From an uncultured Chloroflexota bacterium (GTDB lineage Bacteria > Chloroflexota > Dehalococcoidia > CAUJGQ01): a DNA stretch of 64,000 nucleotides. The first letter of the stretch is position 1; each line of letters opens with the position of its first letter. The notes under the pieces are model-generated. The model was not told the DNA's origin. It was given only the letters and a program-made list of their open reading frames with translations, and did not search any database. The DNA lies in contig CALFMN010000026.1 of the NCBI GenBank assembly GCA_937879875.1, forward strand, positions 1 to 64,000. The letters run 5' to 3'. Of the stretch, positions 33,157 to 40,793 are shown piece after piece. The translations under genes and the position numbers were made by a program.

Positions 33157-33577
33157 GCGGTCGCGCGGCCAGGCCAGCGACGCTGTGCAGCCTCTCGATG
33201 CGCAGCCGCCGGCAATGGCGATTCTGGTCGTCGATGATGATCCGGGAATGCGCAGCCTGCTGCAGGACTTCCTTGCCGAAGAGGGCTACAGCGTGGACAC
33301 GGCACGGGACGGCAGCGAGGCGTTGACGCGTCTCTCCTCCCGGATGCCGGGGCTCGTGTTGCTGGATCTCAACATGCCGCGTATGGACGGCATAGAACTT
33401 TTTGCGCATCTGCGGGCGCGGGAACTCGGCGTGCCGGTCGTGTTCATGAGCGCCGGGGATCGGCCGCAACGCGTGGCCGAGCGATATGGCGCCGCCGATT
33501 GGCTCGCCAAACCCTTCACGCTCGAGGCACTGCTCACGGTCGTGCGGCGCCAGACGGGCACGGCGCCGGGACGCTGA
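33137..33577 (+). CDS. single-domain response regulator
   Basis: A 146-residue receiver-domain protein without an output domain. After a 26-residue N-terminal extension the receiver begins at MAILVVDDDPGMRSLL. The phospho-acceptor is D77 (VLLDLNMPRMDG), the Thr/Ser switch is in VVFMSAGD and the conserved Lys is in DWLAKPFTLE. The start ATG 33137 lies inside the kinase gene (20-bp overlap) with GGAGG nine bases upstream, so the two are co-expressed. As a stand-alone receiver it may work by protein contact or phosphorelay. Its cognate kinase is the HTH-MEDS fusion. Confidence 0.9.
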   Translation: MRTERPERSRGQASDAVQPLDAQPPAMAILVVDDDPGMRSLLQDFLAEEGYSVDTARDGSEALTRLSSRMPGLVLLDLNMPRMDGIELFAHLRARELGVPVVFMSAGDRPQRVAERYGAADWLAKPFTLEALLTVVRRQTGTAPGR

Positions 33578-33739
33578 CGGCCAGATACTCGGCATGCAGC
33601 CCGCGCGACGGGCGGCGCGGTCTCCCAGGGGCCGTCGTGTGTTGAACACGCCCAGATGAACGCCAGCGCAGCTTGATTTCCCCTCCGGCGCGGCGAGCCG
33701 ACGGCGATCGCCGTAGGCTGGTTCGAGGCTGGTCTGGCG

Positions 33740-34798
33740 CTACCGGAACTGCGGCAGCACCTCGCTGCAGAGCAGACGCAGCGACTCGTGCACCTGCGCG
33801 TAGGGGATCGTGCCGCCGCAGTTCAGCTCGGCCAGCACGCCGTCGAGGCCGAGATCGTGTTGCAGCTCGGCCAGCCGCTCGGCCACCATTCGCGGCGTGC
33901 CGACGATGACTTTCTCCCGTCGCGCGTCCTCCCAGGAGACGCTCTGCAGGCGCTGGCCGCGTTCGCCGCGCTGCTCGATCGCGCGGGCGCCGGTTTCACT
34001 TGCCGAGCCTTCCAGCCGGGCGCCGAGCGTGCGGTAGAACGACAGAATGCTCGCCTGCGGCTCCGTGATCGCCCGCTCCTCCGTTTCTGCCACGTAGACC
34101 GGCACGCGCAGATAGACCTCGCCGTTGCCGGGATGCCCGGCGGCACGATAGGCGGCGCGGTAGGCAGCAATGTTCGGCGCCAGCTCCGTGAGCGTGCCCA
34201 GGCGCACGGCGACGAAGATCGGCAGCCCCTGCGCGCCGATCGCGGGAAACGTGTCCGGCGAATTGGAGGCGACGCGGATCGGCGGGTGCGGCTGCCGGTA
34301 GGGCCGCGGCGTCACGCTGACGTTTCGGTATTGGTAGAAGCGGCCCTGATAGGAGAATTCGGGCTCGGTCCAGGCGGCGCGAATCACGTCGAGCGCCTCG
34401 GCGAAACGCTCGCGGCTTTCGGCGTAGGAGATGCCGTAGTTTTCATAGACACGCTGGAAGCCGCTGCGCCCCACGCCGAAGATCAGCCGGCCGCGGCTGA
34501 TCTGGTCCACGGTGGCCGCTTCTTCTGCAAGGCGCACGGGCTGGCCGAGCGGCAGCACCTGCACGGCGGTGCCGATCAGCAGGCGCTCGGTGCGGGCGGC
34601 GATGGCGCTGGCCAGCGTCAGCGGCGAGGCCAGCACCGAGCGGCGTGGCGAAAAGTGCAGCTCCGCCAGCCAGACGGCGTCGAGCCCCCAGGCTTCGGCC
34701 GCATCGACCAGCGCGAAGCCCTCAGCAAATGCTTGGGCCTCGCTCTGGTCCGCGCGGCAGGCAAACTCGTGAAAGATCCCGAACTCGAACGACGCCAT
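33740..34798 (-). CDS. LLM-class flavin-dependent oxidoreductase
   Basis: A 352-residue luciferase-like monooxygenase-family protein (TIM barrel binding FMN or F420). Typical features are the N-terminal FEFGIFHEFACR, WLAELHFSP, GTAVQVLPLGQPVRLAEEAATVDQIS, GRLIFGVGRSGFQRVYENYG and the substrate-side loop FYQYRNVSVTPRPYRQPHPPIRVASNS. Members oxidise sulfonates, hydrocarbons, aldehydes or alkanes, or reduce cofactors; residues that separate FMN from F420 use cannot be read reliably. ATG 34798 has only a weak purine-rich stretch upstream. It is located downstream of the tandem solute receptors on the same strand, separated by an inverted repeat. Confidence 0.88.
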   Translation of the reverse strand: MASFEFGIFHEFACRADQSEAQAFAEGFALVDAAEAWGLDAVWLAELHFSPRRSVLASPLTLASAIAARTERLLIGTAVQVLPLGQPVRLAEEAATVDQISRGRLIFGVGRSGFQRVYENYGISYAESRERFAEALDVIRAAWTEPEFSYQGRFYQYRNVSVTPRPYRQPHPPIRVASNSPDTFPAIGAQGLPIFVAVRLGTLTELAPNIAAYRAAYRAAGHPGNGEVYLRVPVYVAETEERAITEPQASILSFYRTLGARLEGSASETGARAIEQRGERGQRLQSVSWEDARREKVIVGTPRMVAERLAELQHDLGLDGVLAELNCGGTIPYAQVHESLRLLCSEVLPQFR

Positions 34799-34877
34799 CG
34801 CTCGCTCCGCGCAGGGAATTGGGGTCAGAGGTTAGGGAATAGAGGGGCCGGCCAGCCCGACATGCTCCCGCCCCTCC

Positions 34878-34977
34878 TGCCAACGGTCGCCCCCTTCTCT
34901 CCCATACGCTCGCCGAAAGCAGAAGATCTCCAACCCTTTGTGTATGGGAGAGAAGGGGGACGGGGGGTTATGAGGGT
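34878..34977 (+). repeat. intergenic inverted repeat CCCCCTTCTCTCCCATAC
   Basis: CCCCCTTCTCTCCCATAC (about 34889-34906) is mirrored by GTATGGGAGAGAAGGGGG (about 34942-34959) around a 35-bp loop, followed by GGGGTTATGAGGGTCG. Related in design to the CGGCCCTCACCCCC palindromes. Confidence 0.65.
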
Positions 34978-34992
34978 CGCCCTTCCGCTGCC

Positions 34993-36822
34993 CTACTTGT
35001 TGTTCACCGAGGCATACGCCCAGCTTTCGGTGGCGAAGTCGTAGTCGTCCACGGTCCAGTAATTCTGCAGCCAGGGCTGGCGCATGCTGAACGCCTTGGT
35101 GTAGTGCAGCGGCACGATGTACATCTTGTCGTCCGCCGCCCGCTGCGCGTCGTAGACCAGTTGCAGCCGCTTGTCCGGATCCAATTCGATCTGCTGCTTC
35201 CGGATGATCGCAGCCAGATCCGGGTCGTCCACCTTGCTGTGGTTGCGGTTGCCGGTCTTGGTGAACATGCCGGTCAACCAGTCGTCCGGGTCGGTGAACG
35301 GCGTTTGCAGGCCGTGGCCGATGCCGTCCTTCGGCAGGTTGCCGGTGGCCCAGATGCCGTGCGTCGCCTCGATCCAGTCCTTCAGGTAGTCCACCGGTAC
35401 GGCCTGTGATTTGAAGCCGGCGTCTGACAGCATGCCGCGCGCCGCCTCGGCGTAGGCGTTGAAGGTGTCGCCGTAGGCGTTGTTCGGGTAGTAGAACTTG
35501 TACTCGGCGCCCAGCGCCCCCGCCGCCGTGAGCAACTGCCGCGCCTGCTGCGGGTCGTGCTTGAACCACTTGCCCGGCTCGCCGATCTCTTTGCCCAGCG
35601 GGTCCAGCGACCACTTGCCGAGGCCAGGTGGTACCACGTTGCAAAACACGCCTCTGCCGTTGTAGATCGCGTCGATGATGCCCTGGCGGTCGATCGCCAG
35701 CGAGGCGGCCTGGCGCACACGCGGGTCTTTGAAGACGCTGTCGGCGGCGGTGACGTTGTAGAAGAAGAGGAACGCCAGGCCGAGGGGCACGTACTCGACC
35801 ACCGTGGCCCTGGGGTTCGCTTTCTTCAGGTCATCGATGTCCGCGGCCGGCGCTCCATAGATGTCGATCTTGCCGGCGCCGAACTGCGCCTCCTGTGTGG
35901 AGGTATCGGGGATGATGTTGAGCACGGCGCCGTCGGCGTAGGGCAACCCCTTGTTCCAGTAGTTCGGGTTCTTCTTCCAGTTGATCGCCGTCGCTTCTGA
36001 GCTGACGAAGATCCATGGCCCCACACCGATCGGCTGCTGGCTGAGGTCGAACTTGCCGTCGATCCCGTCCTTCGAGAGGATCCAGAGGTACTGCGGGTTC
36101 GCCAGCTTGTTCAGAAACGGCGCGTAGGGCAGCTTCAGCTTCCAGACGAGCGTGCTGTCGTCCGGCGCCGTCAGGCTGTCCACGATCGGGTCGTAGACGT
36201 GCGCGTTGGTGTTCTTCGAGTTGCCGGTGAAGTACTGGTAGCTTGCGAGGATGTCCGCCGAGGTCAGCGCCCGGTTCAGCGGCGGATGGTACATCACGCC
36301 CTGGCGCAGGTGCATCGTGAACTGCAGGCCGTCGCTCGTGACCTCGTACTTCTCCACGAGATCGGGCACGGGCGTGCGGTTCAGCGTGACCTGCGGGTCG
36401 GCGCCCGCGGCCATACGGAACAGGCGGGCATAGTGGAAACCGGAGGCCCACTGTGCGCGGTACGTCGTGATCGCCACCGGGTCGAGCGGATGCGTGCCGA
36501 CGGTAACACCCTGAATCGTGCCGCCGGTCTTCAAAGACGAGGTGGCCGTGGGCACGCTCAGCGGCGCGACCGAGGCGCCAGGCGTGCCCGTTCCAGCCGC
36601 GGCCGCGGATGCCTTCGGCGCGGCGCTGGTTGCCGCGCTGGAGGGCGCGGCCGGCGCGGCGCTGTTCGTATTCGTCGCGGCGCCCTTGTTGTTCTTGCTG
36701 CTGCCGCAAGCAGCCAGGAAGAGGGCCGTCAGGCCGGTGCCGCCGGCGCCCAGTGCGCGCCGGCGGCTAACCCGTCCCTGCGACACTCGCTGCCAGTAGT
36801 TTCCCGTCCAGAAGTCGCTCAT
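34993..36822 (-). CDS. ABC transporter solute-binding lipoprotein (SBP_bac_5), tandem copy 1
   Basis: A 609-residue receptor of the peptide/nickel family. The N-terminus has an Arg-rich Tat-like motif (VSRRRALGAGG) and lipobox LAAC, then an Ala/Ser/Asn-rich linker. The body shows TYRAQWASGFHYARLFR, YEVTSDGLQFTMHLRQGVMYHPPLNR, LKLPYAPFLNKLANPQYLW, DPRVRQAASLAIDRQGIID and YYPNNAYGDTFNAYAEAARG. ATG 36822 follows a perfect AGGAGGT. It lies 49 bp behind a close paralogue (36872-38716), so they probably form one transcript. No permease or ATPase genes adjoin, so the pair serves a transporter elsewhere or replaces a missing subunit. Confidence 0.9.
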   Translation of the reverse strand: MSDFWTGNYWQRVSQGRVSRRRALGAGGTGLTALFLAACGSSKNNKGAATNTNSAAPAAPSSAATSAAPKASAAAAGTGTPGASVAPLSVPTATSSLKTGGTIQGVTVGTHPLDPVAITTYRAQWASGFHYARLFRMAAGADPQVTLNRTPVPDLVEKYEVTSDGLQFTMHLRQGVMYHPPLNRALTSADILASYQYFTGNSKNTNAHVYDPIVDSLTAPDDSTLVWKLKLPYAPFLNKLANPQYLWILSKDGIDGKFDLSQQPIGVGPWIFVSSEATAINWKKNPNYWNKGLPYADGAVLNIIPDTSTQEAQFGAGKIDIYGAPAADIDDLKKANPRATVVEYVPLGLAFLFFYNVTAADSVFKDPRVRQAASLAIDRQGIIDAIYNGRGVFCNVVPPGLGKWSLDPLGKEIGEPGKWFKHDPQQARQLLTAAGALGAEYKFYYPNNAYGDTFNAYAEAARGMLSDAGFKSQAVPVDYLKDWIEATHGIWATGNLPKDGIGHGLQTPFTDPDDWLTGMFTKTGNRNHSKVDDPDLAAIIRKQQIELDPDKRLQLVYDAQRAADDKMYIVPLHYTKAFSMRQPWLQNYWTVDDYDFATESWAYASVNNK

Positions 36823-36871
36823 CGTTCCACCTCCTCGACTATGACAGCCACGCTCAAGGGCGATGTCGCGC

Positions 36872-38716
36872 CTACTTGTTGTTCACGGACATATACGCGA
36901 ACTCCTCGGTGGCAAAATCGTAGTCATCGACCGGCCAGAAGTTCTGTACCCACGGCTGGTTCATGATGTACACCTTTGTGTACACCGTCGGCACGTAGTA
37001 CATCTTGAGGTCGGCCGCTCGCGTCGCATCGAAGACCTCCTGTATCCGCTTGCTCTCGTCCGTTTCCACCTGCTGCTTCTTGATCAGCGCGGTCAGGTTC
37101 GGGTCGTCCACGTGCGAATGGTCGCGATTGCCGGTCTTGGTGAACATGCCGGTCAACCAGTCGTCCGGGTCGGTGAACGGTGTTTGCAGGCCGTGGCCGA
37201 TGCCGTTCTGCGGCAGGTTACCCGTGGCCCAGATGCCGTGCGTCGCCTCGATCCAGTCCTTCAGGTAGTCCACGGTAACGACGCTGATCTTGAAGCCCGC
37301 ATCGGAGAGCATGCCGCGCATTGCGTCCGAATGCGCGTTGAACAGGTCGCCGTAGGCGTTGTTGGGGTAGTAGTAGGTGAACTGCGTGTCGGCGTGGCCC
37401 GCGGCCGCGAGCATCTGCTTCGCCGCCTGCGGGTCGGCCTTGAACCACTTGTTGGCGTCGCCGATATCCTTGCCGTTCGGGTCCAGATACCACTTGCCCA
37501 GCCCCGGCGGGATCATGTTGCACCAGACGGCGCGGCCCTGGTAGATGTTGTCGATCAGCGACTTGCGGTCGATCGCCAGCGAGGCGGCCTGGCGCACGCG
37601 ATCGTCTTTGAACGGGCTGTCCGCCGCGGTGACGTCGTGGAAGAAGAGGAACGAGAGGCCATCGGGGACGTACTGGACGGTGGTCGCCTTCGGGATAGCC
37701 TTCTGCATGGCGTCGAGATCGGCCGGCGGCACACTGAGGAGGTCGATCTTACCCGCTTGGAGCTGGGCCTCCTGGGTTGAGGTGTCGGGGATGATGTTGA
37801 GCACGGCGCCGTCGGCGTAGGGCAGCCCCTTGTTCCAGTAGTTCGGGTTCTTCTTCCAGGTGACCGCCGTCGCATCCTGGCCGACGAAGATCCAGGGACC
37901 GACGCCGATCGGCGTTTGTGAGAGGTCGAACTTGCCGTCGATCCCGTCCTTGGACATGATCCAGAGATACTGCGTGTTCGCGAGCTTGTTGATGAACGGC
38001 GCGTAGGGCAGTTTCAGCTTCCAGACGAGCGTGTTGTCGTCCGGCGCCGTGAGGCTATCCACGATCGGGTCGTACACGCCTTTGTTCGTGTTCTTGGCGC
38101 TGGTGGTGAAGTACTGGTAGCTGGCCAGCACATCGGCCGTGGTGAGCACGCGATTCAGCGGCGGGTGGAACATCACCCCCTGGCGCAGGTGCATCGTGTA
38201 TTGCATGCCGTCGCCCGAGATCTCGTACTTCTCCACCAGATCGGGCACCGGCGTGCGGCCCAGGGTCGTCTGCGGATTGGCGTCGGTGGCGAAGCGGAAC
38301 AGCCGGGCGTAGTGGAAGCCCGCGGCCCACTGCGCGCGGTACGTCGTGATACTCACCGGGTCGAGCGGATGCGTGCCGACGGTAACCGCTTGAATCGTGC
38401 CGCCGGTCTTCAGGGACGAAACGGCCGTTGGCACGCTCAGCGGCGCGGCCGAGGCGCCGGGGGTACCGGTGGCGCTACCCGCGGCGGACGCGGGCGAGCC
38501 GCCCGTGGCGGCGCGGGTGGCGCTGGGCGCTCCGGCGCTGGTGGCAGAGGCCGGTGCGACGGTATTGGCGCCTTTGCTCTTGTTATTGTTGCTGCTGCTG
38601 CATGCGGCCAGGAAGAGTGCAGTCATGCCCGCGCCGCCGGCGCCCAGCATGCGCCGGCGGTTCACCCGTCCATCAGCTACTCGCTGCCAGTAGGTGCCCG
38701 TCCAGAAGTCGCTCAT
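36872..38716 (-). CDS. ABC transporter solute-binding lipoprotein (SBP_bac_5), tandem copy 2
   Basis: A 614-residue paralogue of the downstream receptor, with long identical stretches (for example WRVSITTYRAQWA-like and LPYADGAVLNIIPDTSTQEA blocks) and the same layout: Tat-like VNRRRMLGAGGAG, lipobox LAAC, low-complexity linker, SBP_bac_5 fold. Divergence is strongest in the linker and around the probable pocket (for example QPWVQNFWPVDDYDFATEEFAYM at the end). ATG 38716 has GAGGAGGAGG upstream. First gene of the pair. The duplication suggests two related ligands or dosage. Confidence 0.9.
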   Translation of the reverse strand: MSDFWTGTYWQRVADGRVNRRRMLGAGGAGMTALFLAACSSSNNNKSKGANTVAPASATSAGAPSATRAATGGSPASAAGSATGTPGASAAPLSVPTAVSSLKTGGTIQAVTVGTHPLDPVSITTYRAQWAAGFHYARLFRFATDANPQTTLGRTPVPDLVEKYEISGDGMQYTMHLRQGVMFHPPLNRVLTTADVLASYQYFTTSAKNTNKGVYDPIVDSLTAPDDNTLVWKLKLPYAPFINKLANTQYLWIMSKDGIDGKFDLSQTPIGVGPWIFVGQDATAVTWKKNPNYWNKGLPYADGAVLNIIPDTSTQEAQLQAGKIDLLSVPPADLDAMQKAIPKATTVQYVPDGLSFLFFHDVTAADSPFKDDRVRQAASLAIDRKSLIDNIYQGRAVWCNMIPPGLGKWYLDPNGKDIGDANKWFKADPQAAKQMLAAAGHADTQFTYYYPNNAYGDLFNAHSDAMRGMLSDAGFKISVVTVDYLKDWIEATHGIWATGNLPQNGIGHGLQTPFTDPDDWLTGMFTKTGNRDHSHVDDPNLTALIKKQQVETDESKRIQEVFDATRAADLKMYYVPTVYTKVYIMNQPWVQNFWPVDDYDFATEEFAYMSVNNK

Positions 38717-39087
38717 GGTGCCTCCTCCTCAACTGTGGCAGCCACGCTTCCCGAACGGCGCCGCGCCCGTCAGAGCCCGAAGGCCCGCGCGGCGTCGCAA
38801 CCAATCGACCTGTTCAGCCAGACAGCGAATCGGATCGAGTGCGCCTCCTCTCTTCCTGCAGGGCGACAGCTTGACAGGGCGCCCCACGCGATCAGCGGTG
38901 CGCGGGCGAGCATCCCCCACAGTTCAGACGAGCGGCCACGGCGTGGCGGCTTGCCCGCGTTTCTCGTCGGGCGCGCGAAACCGTTTCCGCACGCTCGGTG
39001 CGAAGAGTATAGTCGCCTTTGCGTCAAAATCCACAGCCGAACCGAGTTCAAAACCTGCGCAGAATGCAGCAGATTCCACCCGCGGGC
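38717..39087. other. 371-bp intergenic stretch upstream of the tandem receptors
   Basis: Separates nrtS (minus strand, ending 39088) from the receptor pair (minus, starting 38716). It must hold the receptor promoter. On the minus strand TTGACG and TATACT occur near 39030, but only 10 bp apart, so they do not form one standard promoter. No gene or RNA recognised. Confidence 0.4.
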
Positions 39088-39381
39088 TCAGCCTTCGGCG
39101 TGGATGTGCGCCGCCCCCAGCGCCCCGAAGGCCGAGACGGAGAACGGCACGCAGTACGTCAGCCCCATCTTCGGCAGGATCTCGTGCGTGAAGCCGTGGC
39201 TGAGGATCAGATTGCCCTGATTGATCGCCGCCAGCACCGTGCCGACGATCAGTGCCGTGGCCAGGGATCGGTGCCAAACGGCCGGATGCTGGATCACATG
39301 CCAGCCGTCGCACGGCGCCGCCGCCTGAGCAGCGCCGCCAGAGGGCTGCGGCAGCAACAGGTCAGGTCGATCCGGCGCCAT
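39088..39381 (-). CDS. nrtS: nitrate/nitrite transporter NrtS-like small membrane protein
   Basis: A 97-residue protein with two hydrophobic segments. The second half matches the NrtS pattern: ATALIVGTVLAAINQGNLIL, then KMGLTYCVPFSVSAFGALGA. NrtS proteins are small two-span membrane proteins reported to work in nitrate/nitrite transport. Start ATG 39381 lies inside the preceding selenoprotein-like gene (20-bp overlap), so translation is probably coupled. A shorter start within the N-terminal tail is possible, since the first 35 residues (PDRPDLLLPQPSGG onward) are not conserved-looking. Confidence 0.75.
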   Translation of the reverse strand: MAPDRPDLLLPQPSGGAAQAAAPCDGWHVIQHPAVWHRSLATALIVGTVLAAINQGNLILSHGFTHEILPKMGLTYCVPFSVSAFGALGAAHIHAEG

Positions 39382-39958
39382 CGACCGGCGCTGCCGGCAG
39401 CCGCAGGAAGTCCCACGCGTCGCCCTCGCGCTGCTCCAACCACGGGCGCACGGCAACCGCCTTACGGTCTTCGATGTCGACGCCCAGCCCATCGGCCAGG
39501 CGCGTCATGAAGTTGAACAGGCAGGCGACGCCGACCACGTCCAGCACCTGCTCCTCGGAAAGGCCCGTCTCGCGCAGGCTGTCGAGGTCGGCCGCGGTCA
39601 TGCTCCAGGGCTCGCGCGTGAGCTTGCGCGCATAGGCCGCCATGGCGCGCTCGGGCGGGCCGAGCGCCGGATCGTCTTCATTGTGCACCGCGTGGTTGGC
39701 CAGCCCGTCGTCGCCTGACTCGTGACGGAGCAACGCTCCGTGCGAAATCGTTCAGTAGCGGCAGCGGTTGCAGGTCGAGACCGTGGTGGCGACCAGCTCT
39801 TCCTGCACGCGCGTCAGCGTGCTGGCGCCGAAGGTGACGACACGGTTGAGCTGCGCGACCGCACGCATCATGGGTAGGTCGATGCTCATGCAGCGCATGA
39901 TGTTCGCCTGCGCCCAGGGATCGTCCGGCGGCAAATCGACCTCACGGATCCACGACAT
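39362..39958 (-). CDS. AhpD-like peroxidase-related enzyme, probable selenoprotein (in-frame TGA)
   Basis: A 198-residue carboxymuconolactone decarboxylase/AhpD-family protein, if the TGA at 39752-39754 is read as selenocysteine (residue 69). The AhpD redox signature E-x11-C-x2-C-x3-H is complete: E54, C66, U69, H73, within STCNRCRY-U-TISHG. The TGA therefore replaces the cysteine that is peroxidatic in AhpD. The frame continues unbroken after it with family-like sequence (ERAMAAYARKLTREPW, LSEEQVLDVVGVACLFNFMTRLADGLGV). A perfect 7-bp hairpin with a GTT loop follows 10 nt later. ATG 39958 has GGAGG six bases upstream. nrtS overlaps its end. The alternative is a nonsense mutation; the hairpin and exact position favour selenocysteine. 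Confidence 0.8.
39725..39741 (-). promoter_or_regulatory. bacterial SECIS-like hairpin
   Basis: ACGGAGC, loop GTT, GCTCCGT: a perfect 7-bp stem inside the coding sequence. The apical loop starts 17 nt after the TGA, within the 16-37 nt range known for bacterial SECIS elements, and its first base is the required G. It would recruit SelB. Confidence 0.7.
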
Positions 39959-40040
39959 GCCGAACCTCCAGCGCTCCTCTGCGTCGAGGGCCACCAACGC
40001 AGTGTACGCGCGCAGAAGACGGCGCACTCGCGGCCAGAAA

Positions 40041-40793
40041 TCAGCCTACCGTCTCCGTGCCCTGCATCGCAGGCAGGTCGGGGTGCATCACGTAGCGGAT
40101 GCGCGGCAGCGTTACGTCGGCCACGGCGTAGGTCGCGGAGACGGCGTAGACCGGGTTCACGCCCTCGGCGCTCCAGGCCGCGCGGTCGAAGCCGTGCAGT
40201 TGCGGCCGGCCACGCTCCGCCTTGTGGAAGGTAAACTCGGGGTCCACCTGCACCAGCCGCGGCTTCACGCCGTCCGCCAGCGGCACCCGCGCCAGGTGCA
40301 TGCTCGCCGTGTACTGCACGTCGGCGCCGGAGATCGGCTGCGGGTCCACCAGCTCCACGCGCAGAATCTCGCTGCCGCCCGCCTGCACGGTTGCCGCGAC
40401 GCGGTCGTGCAGATGGCGCAGCTTCGCCTGGCCCTCGCGGCAGGGAAAGCCCCAGCGCTTGCTCAGCCACTCTCCCGCCCGCGCCGAGTCACAGTAGGCC
40501 GCCGTCGGCCAGCCGCGCGGGCGCACGCCGGCGCGGCTGCCGATGCGCACCTGCGCCAGCGTGAACGGTCCAACTTCGCTCTCGGGGCAGTGCATCACCC
40601 AGAAGGTCATCGTCGGCGGGATCGTGGGGTGCAGCGCCTTCGGCAGCAGATCGAGCATCTCGCCGCTGGCGATTTCGTACATGACATGCAGAATCTCGGC
40701 GCCGCGCAGCTCGGCGGGCTCCGTCTTCAAGTCCGCCATTTCGGGCGCATCGGCAAGCAGCGGGGCAACGTCGCGCACGCCGGAGAGCGGCAT
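40041..40793 (-). CDS. acetoacetate decarboxylase-like protein
   Basis: A 250-residue protein with the overall pattern of the acetoacetate decarboxylase superfamily: LLPKALHPTIPPTMTFWVMHCPESEVGPFTLAQVRI, AYCDSARAGEWLSKRWGFPCREG and later SMHLARVPLADGVKPRLVQVDPEF. In true decarboxylases a Lys pair forms the Schiff base; I cannot place it here with confidence, and many relatives have other roles. ATG 40793 overlaps the stop of the upstream LLM-class gene (TGATG), so the two are co-translated, suggesting one works on the product of the other. Confidence 0.7.
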   Translation of the reverse strand: MPLSGVRDVAPLLADAPEMADLKTEPAELRGAEILHVMYEIASGEMLDLLPKALHPTIPPTMTFWVMHCPESEVGPFTLAQVRIGSRAGVRPRGWPTAAYCDSARAGEWLSKRWGFPCREGQAKLRHLHDRVAATVQAGGSEILRVELVDPQPISGADVQYTASMHLARVPLADGVKPRLVQVDPEFTFHKAERGRPQLHGFDRAAWSAEGVNPVYAVSATYAVADVTLPRIRYVMHPDLPAMQGTETVG

